Source: Pseudomonas arsenicoxydans (GTDB taxonomy: Bacteria; Pseudomonadota; Gammaproteobacteria; Pseudomonadales; Pseudomonadaceae). From it: a DNA stretch of 64,000 nt. Every line of letters starts with the position of its first letter. The stretch's first letter is position 1. The stretch lies in NCBI RefSeq assembly GCF_006438915.1, contig NZ_RCZE01000013.1:1-64000 (forward strand), given 5' to 3'. The translations under genes and the position numbers were made by a program. This document shows, in pieces, positions 52,850 to 61,902 of this stretch. Under the pieces are notes generated by a model, which saw only the letters and a list, made by a program, of their open reading frames with translations, made no database searches and was not told where the DNA came from.

Positions 52850-54528
52850 TCACTCACCCAACCCCGCCCGCCGCAATCCTTCCGCAAACCGTGCAAGATC
52901 CTCCGCACGCTGTATAGGCAACCAATCCCTCAAATTAGAAACCCGCAACAACGGATCCAGCTCTCGCAGGTGCCGCATTGCCTGCTTCGCTTTATCCATT
53001 TGCCCGCTGAGCGCATAACTGGCCGCCACCAAGGCCACCGGGGCCAGCAAACTGGGCAGGTTGCCCAAGGCTTTTTCCGCCCATTGCGTCGCGAGGTCGA
53101 AGCGGCCGGCGAAGAAGTGCGCGAGCGACATCCCGATCTGCATCCTGAACATTTCGGGGTCCACCGGACTCAAGCGAACGGCATGGGGCAAGTCTTTGAT
53201 TGCACCCTCTGTTTCACCGCGCAGCGCGCGCAAGACACCCCCCAGGAACCAGGCAGGGGCGAGGTTGGGATTGAGCAGACGCGCCCGGTCGAGCAGCGCT
53301 ATGCCGCCATCGACATCACCGGCCAGATGCGCAACCGCATGCCCGCCGCGGGTCAACGCGACGGCATCGTTTCGTCCGAGTGTCACCGCCAGGCGCGCAA
53401 GCCGTGTGCCTTCGGCGATTTCTGCAGGCCGGTCGGTCATCCAGCCATTGAGCTTGCGCCAGAAGTGGCACCAGGCGGCCATGCCATAGGCCGAGGCGAA
53501 TTCCGGGTCGAGTTCTATGGCTGTGTTGAACATCGGCAGGGCATCCGCAATGGCTTCACGGGTGCCGCTGTGCAGTTTTGCCATGGCCCTCAAGTAATAA
53601 TCGTAGGCGTCCAGGCTTTCGGTGGGTTTGCGTTTGGCGCGTTCGATTTCTGCCCGTTCCAGTTGCGGCGCGATGGCACCGACGACACTTTCGGCGATTT
53701 GATCCTGCAACTCGAAGATGTCGTCGAGCAGGCCTTCGAAGCGTTCCGCCCAGATGTGCGTACCACGGGTCGCGTCGATGAGTTGCCCGGTGATGCGCAC
53801 CTTGTTCCCGCACTTGCGCACGCTACCTTCGAGCACGTAGCGAACGCCCAACGTCTGACCGATGCCTTGGATGTCCACCGCCTGACCCTTGTAGGTGAAG
53901 CTCGAATTGCGCGCGATGACGAACAGCCAGCGGATCCGCGACAGGGCGACGATGATGTCCTCTACCACGCCGTCGGCGAAGTATTCCTGCTCTGGATCGC
54001 CGCTCAGATTCTGGAAGGGCAAGACCGTAATCGAGGGTTTGTCCGGAAGAAGCAGCGCAGAGGAGGGCGTTTGCCTGGAGGTCGCGTGTTCGTCGATGCC
54101 CGGTTGTCGCGCTTGCTCGCTATTGTCGACGTTGACTTGCCGACGAAGCGGTAACCCTTGCGGGCGACCGTGCGGACAAGGCGCTGTTCTTCGCCCGTAT
54201 CGCCGATGGCCTTGCGCACCGCATTGATGTGGCTGGTGATCGTCGATTCCGAGACGATCCGGCCACTCCACACGGCCTTGAGCAAGTCGTCCTTGCTGAC
54301 AACGCAATCGCGGTTGCTCACCAGATACAGCAATAGATCGAAGGTCTGTGGCCCGACGGCTACGACTTGCTCACGCAAGGTCAGTTCCCGGCGCTCCTGA
54401 TCGAGCACGAAGTCTTCAAACGCGAATTGCAAAGTGGGCTTCCCCTGGCAAAGCGCCTTCAACTCCGTGTCCCAGGCCGCTGGTGATATTTCATTGAGAT
54501 TGATAATACGGCAGCTCCAAACCCGCTG
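52850..54528 (-). pseudogene. CadC-like regulator with TPR domain, frameshifted
   Basis: Two overlapping frames together make one typical protein. The first (to about base 54137) is an OmpR-type winged helix (FEDFVLDQERRELTLREQ, SKDDLLKAVWSGRIVSESTI, VRTVARKGYRFVG). The second continues with PSITVLPFQNLSGDPEQEYF, DGVVEDIIVALSRI, LEGSVRKCGNKVRITGQL and a TPR-rich C-terminus to 52850. The shift falls right after GYRFVG, in the linker, and fits a single-base loss. In intact relatives one ~540-residue protein links DNA binding to an adenylate-cyclase-associated/TPR sensor. It is divergent from the NmrA-like gene and was probably its regulator. The start is uncertain: ATG at 54528 or 54561. Confidence 0.8.
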
Positions 54529-54687
54529 CATGGTCCACGGTGACGATGGACGAATAACCACTTCTTTGGACGCAAATCCAAGCGTTCATGAAGGTAAATC
54601 CAAGCCCGCTGCAAGGACTTGCCGCGTGCGCGCGCGCAATCTCTCTACACCGACGCAATGGTTGCAGTCGACACGTGGAGAACAGTC

Positions 54688-55440
54688 ATGAAGATCGTTG
54701 TTATCGGAGGCTCGGGCCTCATCGGATCGAAACTTGTGAACACCCTTCGCGAGCGCGGCCATGACGCGGTCGCCGCCAGCCCCAGCACGGGCGTTAACAG
54801 CATCACCCGCGAAGGCCTGGCCGCAGCGATGGATGGAACTGACATCGTTGTCGACGTGGCGAACGCGCCGTCATGGGAAGACCAGGCCGTGCTTGATTTC
54901 TTCGACACATCGACACGTAACCTGCTGGCCGCCGAAGCGGCCGCCGGGGTTCGTCATCACGTTGCCCTGTCGATCGTTGGCAGCGAACGGCTACCCGACT
55001 GCGGATATTTCCGGGCCAAGGTCGCGCAGGAAAACCTGATCAAGGCGTCCGGCATTCCTTACACCCTGCTGCGTGCCACGCAGTTCTTCGAGTTTGTCGA
55101 AGGCATTGTCCAGTCGTTCGCCGTCGGCGAGGAATTTTGTGTTTCGCCGGCGCTGATCCAGCCGATAGCGTCCGACGACGTGGTGGCGGCGCTGGCCGAT
55201 GTCGTGCTGGCGGCACCGGTCAATGGCACGGTTGAAGTCGGCGGCCCGGAAGCCATGCCTCTCGACGAACTGGCCAGACGTTTTCTGCGGGTGACTGGGG
55301 ACAGCCGCAAGGTCTCGCCGGACGTGCACGCACGTTACTACGGTGCCGTGCTCGACGATCAATCGCTGGTGCCTGGCAAGAATCCACGACTGGGGGCGAT
55401 CCGCTTCGAAGACTGGATCACTCAATCGACGGCCCGGTAA
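54688..55440 (+). CDS. NmrA-like NAD(P)-binding protein (atypical SDR)
   Basis: 250 residues with a single Rossmann domain: KIVVIGGSGLIGSKLVNTL at the start, VDVANAPSWED, HHVALSIVGSERLPDCGYFRAK (the SDR Tyr/Lys are replaced by YFRAK) and LLRATQFFEF. Members are often NADPH sensors or quinone/flavin reductases. I chose the ATG at 54688 behind GTGGAG. It is divergent from the frameshifted CadC-like gene and 42 bases upstream of the cupin gene, likely co-transcribed. Confidence 0.87.
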   Translation: MKIVVIGGSGLIGSKLVNTLRERGHDAVAASPSTGVNSITREGLAAAMDGTDIVVDVANAPSWEDQAVLDFFDTSTRNLLAAEAAAGVRHHVALSIVGSERLPDCGYFRAKVAQENLIKASGIPYTLLRATQFFEFVEGIVQSFAVGEEFCVSPALIQPIASDDVVAALADVVLAAPVNGTVEVGGPEAMPLDELARRFLRVTGDSRKVSPDVHARYYGAVLDDQSLVPGKNPRLGAIRFEDWITQSTAR

Positions 55441-55482
55441 CGGCTCTCACCCTTACATTCCCACCCACAAAGGAGCCATCCC

Positions 55483-55896
55483 ATGGTTACTCGAATCCTG
55501 TTGGCCGCGGCCTTCGCAGCGCTATCGATCAGCGCAGCGTGCGCCGCTGAGCCGCCCCACGGCAAGGTGACAGACGTGTTTGACCGTCCCATTCCCAATC
55601 TTCCTGGCAAGAGCATGAAGGGCGTCGTCGTCGAGTATGGGCCGGGTGCCGCATCGCCATCCCACACCCATCCGAAAACGGCCTTCATCTATGCAACCGT
55701 CCTGGAAGGCTCATTTCGCATCCAAGTCAAAGGCCAGCCGGAAAAGATCTACCACGTTGGAGAAAACTTTGTAGAGGAGCCGGGTTCTGTGCACTTGGTC
55801 AGCGCCAATGCCAGCGACACCGAGCCTGCACGCCTGCTGGCGGTGTTCGTCCTCGACACCAACGAAAAGGAACTCGTCACACCGATCAAGAAGTGA
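55483..55896 (+). CDS. Secreted cupin-domain protein
   Basis: 137 residues with a signal peptide (about 1-21, ending ACA) and one cupin barrel. Metal motif 1 is SPSHTHPKTAFIYATVLEG (His, His, Glu) and motif 2 is EEPGSVHLVS. It probably binds a divalent metal in the periplasm; the substrate is unknown. AAAGGAG lies upstream. It pairs with the NmrA-like gene, an arrangement seen in many proteobacteria (established as common, function unclear). It is paralogous to the cupin at 58910. Confidence 0.87.
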   Translation: MVTRILLAAAFAALSISAACAAEPPHGKVTDVFDRPIPNLPGKSMKGVVVEYGPGAASPSHTHPKTAFIYATVLEGSFRIQVKGQPEKIYHVGENFVEEPGSVHLVSANASDTEPARLLAVFVLDTNEKELVTPIKK

Positions 55897-56089
55897 GCCG
55901 GTCAATCCGCTCATGAATGTTCGACAGCCGGGGCTGTGCGTCCGAAAACGGCTAAAACGAGCTCAGCTAGCGGCTTGATGTGTACTAAACCACCAGACAA
56001 AAAAAAGCCGCCCAAAGAGGCAGCACAAAAAAAGCACGCGGTGTATGACGTCAGTATTGTTGGCGCAAGGTTACAGAATGATGACGGTT

Positions 56090-56107
56090 GGGGGCGCATG
56101 CGCCCCC
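56090..56107. other. 18-base perfect palindrome
   Basis: GGGGGCGCATGCGCCCCC lies just after the ppk2 stop. It could form a 7-bp hairpin with a 4-base loop in the ppk2 transcript; no U-tract follows, so terminator function is unsure. Bases 55897-56089 hold no gene. Confidence 0.6.
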
Positions 56108-56114
56108 TTCGGTC

Positions 56115-57065
56115 TCAATACACCTGCGGCACGATCAGTTCAGGTGGTGTCGGGCTGCGGGTGTAGTGTTCCTGGCGCACACGCTCCGGCAGTTCGATCA
56201 CCGGGGATTGCACTTCTTCATAGGGCATCTGCCCGAGCAGGTGGTGGATGCAGTTGAGTCGGGCCTGTTTCTTGTCGTTGGCCTGCACCACCCACCACGG
56301 CGCTTCGGCGATGTGGGTGCGATCGAGCATGATTTCCTTGGCCTTGGTGTAAGCCTCCCAGCGACGGCGGGATTCCAGGTCCATCGGGCTGAGTTTCCAT
56401 TGTTTGAGCGGATCATGAATGCGGCTGAGAAAGCGCAGGTGCTGTTCCTGGTCGGAGATCGAGAACCAGTATTTGATCAGCTGGATCCCGGAGCGGGCGA
56501 GCATCCGTTCGAACTCCGGCACGGTGCGGAAGAATTCTTCGTATTGGTCGTCGTTGCAGAATCCCATGACCTTCTCGACGCCCGCACGGTTGTACCAACT
56601 GCGGTCGAACAGCACGATTTCGCCGGCGGCCGGCAGGTGCGAGACGTAACGCTGGAAATACCACTGGGTGCGTTCGCGGTCGTTGGGTGCGGGCAGGGCG
56701 GCGACCCGGCAGACCCGCGGATTGAGCCGCTGGGTGATGCGCTTGATCACGCCGCCTTTGCCCGCCGCATCACGACCTTCAAACAAGATCACCACTTTAT
56801 GCCCGGTTTTAACCACCCAGCTTTGCAGCTTGACCAGTTCACCCTGCAAGCGGAACAGCTCGCTGAAATAGCGGCGGCGTTGTTCTTTTTCGCTGCTGTC
56901 ACCGACGTGCTCATCGAACAGCGCGTTGAGGTCGTGCCCGTCCTCCATCAACTCCAGCTCCAGCTCTTCGTCGCTGTGGTCGAGCAGCTCACGATGGATA
57001 CGTTGAATCAGGGTGTCGTTGTCTAAAAGCATGGTCCGAGTCCCGACAGAGGTGGAGGTGGCCAT
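56115..57065 (-). CDS. ppk2: Polyphosphate kinase 2
   Basis: 316-residue PPK2-family enzyme that transfers phosphate between polyphosphate and nucleotides. The Walker A motif FEGRDAAGKGG is near residue 96, the lid has ITQRLNPR, and Walker B is LFDRSWYNRAGVE. RTHIAEAPWW near the C-terminus is typical. It is a one-domain form; one-domain class I members favour ADP or GDP as acceptor. The ATG at 57065 has AGG upstream; an ATG 11 codons later is an alternative. It is divergent from an exopolyphosphatase gene. Confidence 0.93.
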   Translation of the reverse strand: MATSTSVGTRTMLLDNDTLIQRIHRELLDHSDEELELELMEDGHDLNALFDEHVGDSSEKEQRRRYFSELFRLQGELVKLQSWVVKTGHKVVILFEGRDAAGKGGVIKRITQRLNPRVCRVAALPAPNDRERTQWYFQRYVSHLPAAGEIVLFDRSWYNRAGVEKVMGFCNDDQYEEFFRTVPEFERMLARSGIQLIKYWFSISDQEQHLRFLSRIHDPLKQWKLSPMDLESRRRWEAYTKAKEIMLDRTHIAEAPWWVVQANDKKQARLNCIHHLLGQMPYEEVQSPVIELPERVRQEHYTRSPTPPELIVPQVY

Positions 57066-57229
57066 GCTAGGCCTGAGGATGTGACGGACAAATGACGATG
57101 AGGGCGTAGCGAAAAAAACCGTGGTGTCATCTTGGTGTCACCTAACCCATGGCAGGATCCTCGCAAACCGTCTTGAACGCTCAGCGGAACTCCGTCCGCG
57201 GGCTGATGAAATTGCCAGGAACTCCCGCC

Positions 57230-58165
57230 ATGAAAGGAGACGCCTCCCTGTTTGCAGCCATTGACCTGGGCTCCAATGCGTTTCGCATGATGATTGGCCA
57301 GTCGGTCAAACGGAACCAGAAGTGGATGATCCACGAGGTGAAAACCCTGCGTGAACCTGTCCGTTTGTCGGAGGGATTCCAGGGCGGCGCGCTGGATGAA
57401 ATGGCGCTGGACCGTGGATGGCAGGCGCTCTCGCGGTTCGGCAAAAAACTGCGTGGATTTGAACCCGGCCGGGTACGGGCGGTGGCGACCAGCGCGGTGC
57501 GCGAAGCCGACAATGCACAACTGTTCCTGGCCAGTGCCGAACGTCATCTCGGGTTTCGGATTGATGTGATTTCCGGGCACGAAGAGGCACATCTGGTGTA
57601 CGCCGGTGTGGCCCATTCGATCCCCAGTCCGTTAAGCATGCGACTGGTGGTGGACATCGGCGGCGGCTCCACCGAGTTGATTCTGGGGCAGGGCACTCAG
57701 CCGCTGTTGACCGAAAGCATTGCGATTGGCAGCGGCACGTTTGGCGCACGGTATTTTTCCGGTGGTTGCATCACCGCCCCGGCGCTGCTGGAGGCGGAGC
57801 GGGTGGCCACGCTGCAGTTTGAAAAAGTGGCGCGGCGTTACCGGGCGTTGGGTTGGCAGCAGGCCATCGGCTCATCGGGGACGGCACGCATGCTTGCCAA
57901 AGTGCTCAAGGCCAACGGGATGAATGACGACGGCGAAAGCGGCATCACCTACGCCGGCCTGCTGCGCCTGTCGTTGCGTTTGCTGGAAGTGGGGCATGTG
58001 AAACAGCTCAAGCTGGCCGGCCTGCAAAACCATCGATTGAGCACCTTGCCGGGTGGTCTGGTGGTCATGCTGGCGGCGTTCAAGGTCTTTGGTATTTCGC
58101 AGATGACGCCGTCCGAAGGCGGGTTGAGGTTCGGGGTCCTGCATGGCTTGATTTCCAGGCACTGA
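57230..58165 (+). CDS. Exopolyphosphatase (Ppx/GppA family)
   Basis: 311-residue ASKHA-fold phosphatase that removes terminal phosphates from polyphosphate or pppGpp. It has the phosphate-1 loop AAIDLGSNAFRMMIG, AVATSAVREADNAQ, GHEEAHLVYAGV and phosphate-2 VVDIGGGSTEL. It matches the short, two-domain form lacking the C-terminal HD domain of E. coli Ppx. I chose the ATG at 57230 (AGGA upstream) over in-frame starts 8 and 27 codons earlier. The pairing with ppk2 suggests local polyphosphate turnover. Confidence 0.9.
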   Translation: MKGDASLFAAIDLGSNAFRMMIGQSVKRNQKWMIHEVKTLREPVRLSEGFQGGALDEMALDRGWQALSRFGKKLRGFEPGRVRAVATSAVREADNAQLFLASAERHLGFRIDVISGHEEAHLVYAGVAHSIPSPLSMRLVVDIGGGSTELILGQGTQPLLTESIAIGSGTFGARYFSGGCITAPALLEAERVATLQFEKVARRYRALGWQQAIGSSGTARMLAKVLKANGMNDDGESGITYAGLLRLSLRLLEVGHVKQLKLAGLQNHRLSTLPGGLVVMLAAFKVFGISQMTPSEGGLRFGVLHGLISRH

Positions 58166-58181
58166 ATGATCCCAGGAAAAG

Positions 58182-58206
58182 CGTTCCCACGCAGCGCGCG
58201 GGAACG
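58182..58206. repeat. Small intergenic inverted repeat (CGTTCCC…GGGAACG family)
   Basis: CGTTCCC (58182-58188) and GGGAACG (58200-58206) pair around a GC-rich loop, a dispersed repeat type I know from Pseudomonas. It lies between the convergent ppx and lipoprotein genes. Confidence 0.65.
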
Positions 58207-58224
58207 AAGGCAAGCCCAGCGGCT

Positions 58225-58668
58225 TCAGCTCAGATTGCCGCAGTAAATGTTTTGATGACCATCAGCCGGGCTTTCACGTACCACCAGCGCATAACCGCCA
58301 GCGCGAAGTGTCTCGACCGCCACCGGTGCGCTTTTCCAGAAGTACTGCATCGATGCCGATGAATAAAACCGCGCATTCGGTCCGTCGTTCAGGTCATAGG
58401 CCGGTTTTGAGCCCAGATGGGCGCAGCTGCCGGGGTAGATGTAAGCCGTCAAGCGACCGGGTAATGCGCTGCCCATGGTTTCGCCACTGACGGCGAACCA
58501 GAACTCGGTGGCATTGCCTTTGGGCATCATGATGGGCCGGGCGATATTCCCGGCGTTGACGGACGTGGCGTGCAGGGGAACGTTGGTGATTTGACTGTCA
58601 GGCACCGTCGAACATCCGGAGAGCCACCCGACCGCCACCACCAACGCCAGCGAAGATACGATTTTCAT
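58225..58668 (-). CDS. Small lipoprotein of unknown function
   Basis: 147 residues with a lipoprotein signal: a hydrophobic stretch, then lipobox WLSGC with the lipidated Cys near residue 19. The residue after Cys is Ser, so outer-membrane sorting is likely. The body has two further cysteines (GSCAHLG and IYCGN) that could form a disulphide. I recognise no family. It is monocistronic and lies between ppx and the second cupin. Confidence 0.8.
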   Translation of the reverse strand: MKIVSSLALVVAVGWLSGCSTVPDSQITNVPLHATSVNAGNIARPIMMPKGNATEFWFAVSGETMGSALPGRLTAYIYPGSCAHLGSKPAYDLNDGPNARFYSSASMQYFWKSAPVAVETLRAGGYALVVRESPADGHQNIYCGNLS

Positions 58669-58909
58669 CGTGATGCTCCCGCTTGTAAGGACGCGTTGAA
58701 GTGATCCCCCCTGTCAATTCTAGCCGTCAGGGTGCGGCGGGCATTTCTTCGGATGGTCGGTCCTGTCGGGCACACCTTTGTATCGCTACGTATCCCCGGT
58801 GCCTGCAGCCAACTTCGCATACAAAACCATGGCCTGCGTGACACGAGCGGGATACACCGCACCCGCTAAATGGGCTCACCGTATTGGCGGCAATCACTGG
58901 AGAATCGCG

Positions 58910-59365
58910 ATGTCCCGTATCACTTCCCGCAACACTGCTGGCCGGTCAGGCATGGCCCTTGCCGTCCTTTCACTGGCAGCCTTCGCGAGCTTTTCGCAGG
59001 CTGGCGACGCAAACCACGAGTCGCAACCTGCAAAGAACTGGCAGGCGGGTATCCACCGTACCGATCTGGTGCGCAAAGACCTGGGGGCGGCCGAGCGTGA
59101 GGTAATCCAGGTGCGTGTCGATTTCGATGCCGGCGTGACCTCGCCTAAACACTCGCATCCGGGCGTGGAAGTGGCTTACGTCATCGAAGGTTCGTTTGAG
59201 TATCAGTTGGAGGGCCAGCCACCGGTCACGCTCAAGGCCGGCGACTCGCTGTACATCCCGGAGGGCACGGCGCATGTCGCGAAGAACGTGGGTAGCGGTA
59301 AAGCCTCGGAGCTGGCGACGTACATCGTGAAGAAAGGCACGCCGCTGCTGGTGCTGGAGGAGTAA
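58910..59365 (+). CDS. Secreted cupin-domain protein
   Basis: 151 residues with a signal peptide (about 1-33, ending SQAG) and a cupin barrel. Motif 1 is SPKHSHPGVEVAYVIEGSFE and motif 2 is YIPEGTAHVAKN, with the metal-binding His and Glu residues intact. I chose the ATG at 58910 behind TGGAGAA. It closely resembles the cupin at 55483, and the two may be paralogues. Substrate unknown. Confidence 0.87.
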   Translation: MSRITSRNTAGRSGMALAVLSLAAFASFSQAGDANHESQPAKNWQAGIHRTDLVRKDLGAAEREVIQVRVDFDAGVTSPKHSHPGVEVAYVIEGSFEYQLEGQPPVTLKAGDSLYIPEGTAHVAKNVGSGKASELATYIVKKGTPLLVLEE

Positions 59366-59402
59366 GCCGTGTTCGCCCGATGCGTTGCATCGGGCGATTC
59401 TG

Positions 59403-60521
59403 TCAGCGCTGGCCCGGCCAACCTGCCTGACGCAATGCCTTGAGCAGCGTCTTGGCATCCAGACCCTTCACCGTATGGCCGTTGCCTTGCGCCGTGTCAG
59501 ACGCCAGCAGGGCGTTAATGATGGCTTCTTCCACGGCCTCGGTGGCCGCCAGGAACAACTCGCTGATGTGGTCGTTGTTGACCATGCGCAGGTTGTCGCA
59601 TGTCGGTGCGCCTTTGCCTTCATAGGCGGCGGGTGGCACGTGCTGATTGCCGGTGGCGAAGGCAATGAAAATGTCACCGCTGTGGTCTTCGTTTCCGCCA
59701 CCGGTGCGGGCCAATCCCAGGCTGGCTCGTTGCGCGAGGCGTGTGCATTGGTGCGGCAGCAATGGCGCATCCGTGGCCAGGCAGACGACGATGGAGCCCA
59801 TGCCCGGATACGGCAGCGAGGCTTTGAGGAAGGGCGAGTCGACCTGTTCCATGTAGCGTCCGACCGGGTAACCATCGACGCGCAACTCGTTGCGAATGCC
59901 ATGGTTGGCCTGGACGATGGCGCCGACGGTCCAGCCGCCTTGCGCAGGGCTCAAGCGTCGTGAGGACGTACCAATCCCACCTTTGAACTCATGGCAGATC
60001 ATCCCGCTGCCACCTCCTACTGCGCCTTCGATCACCGGTCCGTCGACGGCGTTGCGTTGGGCTTGGGCCACGTGTTCGGGTTTGACGTGGAAACCATTGA
60101 TGTCGCTGAGCAAGCCATCGTAGGTTTCCAGCACCACCGGCATGTTCCAGTACAGTCGGCCGTCGTCGGGTTGGGCCTGGCGGTCCAGTGCAATCAGCGC
60201 ATCGCGCACCACGCCGAGGCTGTGGGTGTTGGTGAAGGCGATCGGGCTGGTCAGCAGGCCGGCTTCGCGAATCCACTCAAGGCCGGTGGCGTCACCATTG
60301 CCGTTGAGCACATGCACACCGGCAAAGCACGGTTGCTGGTTGGTGGAACCGGCACGCGGTTCGATCAGGGTGACGCCGGTGTGAATGTCTCGACCGCTGT
60401 CGGTGCGGCCGCGCACCTCACTGTGGCCGACGCGGACGCCAGGTACATCGGTGATCGCGTTGAGAGGGCCGGGTTGCAGTTGGCCGAACTGAATGTTCAG
60501 GTCACGGGCACGTGGTTTCAT
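59403..60521 (-). CDS. DmpA/P1-family aminopeptidase
   Basis: 372-residue N-terminal-nucleophile hydrolase of peptidase family S58 (L-aminopeptidase/D-esterase, beta-peptidyl aminopeptidase). The precursor self-cleaves before the nucleophilic Ser; the site is visible as GGIGTSSRRL. ITDVPGVRVGHSEV at the N-terminus and GAVGGGSGMICHEFKGG are typical. There is no signal peptide, so it is cytoplasmic. Start chosen at the ATG at 60521; ATG 60533 and TTG 60539 are alternatives. A polyamine-binding protein gene lies upstream on the same strand, with a REP pair between. Confidence 0.9.
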   Translation of the reverse strand: MKPRARDLNIQFGQLQPGPLNAITDVPGVRVGHSEVRGRTDSGRDIHTGVTLIEPRAGSTNQQPCFAGVHVLNGNGDATGLEWIREAGLLTSPIAFTNTHSLGVVRDALIALDRQAQPDDGRLYWNMPVVLETYDGLLSDINGFHVKPEHVAQAQRNAVDGPVIEGAVGGGSGMICHEFKGGIGTSSRRLSPAQGGWTVGAIVQANHGIRNELRVDGYPVGRYMEQVDSPFLKASLPYPGMGSIVVCLATDAPLLPHQCTRLAQRASLGLARTGGGNEDHSGDIFIAFATGNQHVPPAAYEGKGAPTCDNLRMVNNDHISELFLAATEAVEEAIINALLASDTAQGNGHTVKGLDAKTLLKALRQAGWPGQR

Positions 60522-60592
60522 GGGGTTTCTCATCTTCAATTCGTGGCAGAAAATTGGGCTTTTCGATAATCGTCAGGCAGTCACAGAACCTG

Positions 60593-60680
60593 GTAGGAGT
60601 GAGCCTGCTCGCGATAGCGGACTTACATTCAACATTTGTGTTGACTGACCCACCGCTATCGCGAGCAGGCTCACTCCTAC
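60593..60680. repeat. REP pair between the aminopeptidase and binding-protein genes
   Basis: 28-base arms (60593-60620 and 60653-60680) are perfect reverse complements with core TAGGAGTGAGCCTGCTCGCG. It is the same family as the repeat at 12695. Confidence 0.9.
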
Positions 60681-60687
60681 AGGGGGC

Positions 60688-61791
60688 TCACTGGCCGTTT
60701 TTGACCTTGCTCCAGACCCGCGTGCGCACCCGTTCAGTCGCCGGCGGCAGCGGTTGAAGCGTGAACAACGTGGCCAGCGCTTCAGCCGACGGATACACCG
60801 CAGGGTTGGTGCGGGTCGCTTCGGCCACCAGCGGCGTCGCGCTGCGATTGCCGTTGGGGTAGTTCAGGTGATCACTGACGGGGGCGATGACTTCGGGGCG
60901 CATCAGGTAGTCGATAAACGCCAGGCCTTGTTGCGGATGTGGCGCGTCCTTGAGCAACACCAACGTATCGAACCAGACCGGTGCGCCTTCCTTCGGCAGG
61001 CTGTAGGCGATCTTCACGCCGTTGTTGGCCTGCTCGGCGTTGGTCTTGGCTTCCAGCATCGCGCCGGACCAGCCCACCGCCACGCAGATGTTGCCGTTGG
61101 CCAGGTCACTGATGAACTTGGACGAATTGAAGTACGCAATGTGCGGGCGCAGCTTGAGCAGCAGCGCCTCGGCCTTCTTGTAGTCTTCGGGGTTGGTGCT
61201 GTTCGGCGGCAAGCCAAGATAGTGCAGGGCGACTGGCAGCATCTCCGACGGCGAGTCGAGCATCGCCACGCCACATTGGCCGAGCTTTGCCAGGTTCTCT
61301 TCCTTGAACACCAGGTCCCAGGAATCCACCGGCGCCTTGTCGCCCAATGCCGCTCGCACCTTGTCGATGTTGTAACCAATCCCGTTGGTGCCCCACAGGT
61401 ACGGCACCGCGTACTGGTTACCCGGATCGTTGTTGGCCAGTTTCGCCAGCAGGTCGCTGTCCATGTTTTTGAAATCAGGCATTTGCGCGTGTGGCAACGG
61501 GGCGAGGGCGCCGGCCTTGATCAGCGTCGGCAGACTGAAGTTGCTCGCCACCACGACGTCGTAGCCGCTGCGACTGGTCAGCAGTTTGCCTTCCAGCACT
61601 TCGGCGCTGTCGAAGGTGTCGTAGACCGGCTCGATTCCGGTGTCGCGCTTGAAGTCGTGCAGGGTGTTGGGGCCGATGTAGTCATACCAGTTGTAGACGT
61701 GCACTGTCGGGGTGTCGGTGGCCATGGCCGACAGAGAGACGCACAAACAGGCGCCCAGTCCGAGATTGATATGCGAGCGGTGACGAATCAT
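60688..61791 (-). CDS. Periplasmic polyamine-binding protein (PotF-like), second copy
   Basis: 367-residue solute-binding protein with a signal peptide (about 1-24, ending SAMA). Motifs follow the putrescine-binding pattern: VHVYNWYDYIGPNTLHDF, SGYDVVVASNFSLPTLIKAGA, VPYLWGTNGIGYN and NNGVKIAYSLPKEGAPVWFD. It is paralogous to the protein at 49472 and likewise lacks permease or ATPase partners. AGGAG precedes the ATG at 61791. It is divergent from the LuxR regulator, suggesting control by it. Confidence 0.9.
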   Translation of the reverse strand: MIRHRSHINLGLGACLCVSLSAMATDTPTVHVYNWYDYIGPNTLHDFKRDTGIEPVYDTFDSAEVLEGKLLTSRSGYDVVVASNFSLPTLIKAGALAPLPHAQMPDFKNMDSDLLAKLANNDPGNQYAVPYLWGTNGIGYNIDKVRAALGDKAPVDSWDLVFKEENLAKLGQCGVAMLDSPSEMLPVALHYLGLPPNSTNPEDYKKAEALLLKLRPHIAYFNSSKFISDLANGNICVAVGWSGAMLEAKTNAEQANNGVKIAYSLPKEGAPVWFDTLVLLKDAPHPQQGLAFIDYLMRPEVIAPVSDHLNYPNGNRSATPLVAEATRTNPAVYPSAEALATLFTLQPLPPATERVRTRVWSKVKNGQ

Positions 61792-61902
61792 GATGCGGCA
61801 CTCCTGGCCTGCTGCAGGCCGGTGATGAACAGGTGCTTGCAGCGTATCGGCAGGCGGGGGACTCACCCATTCCCATCATGGGTTACTCGAAAGAGGTAGT
61901 GC

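Noticed and set aside
54036..54150. Programmed -1 frameshift in the CadC-like gene
   Set aside because: No slippery heptamer or downstream pseudoknot is visible at the junction; a simple one-base loss or sequencing error explains it better.
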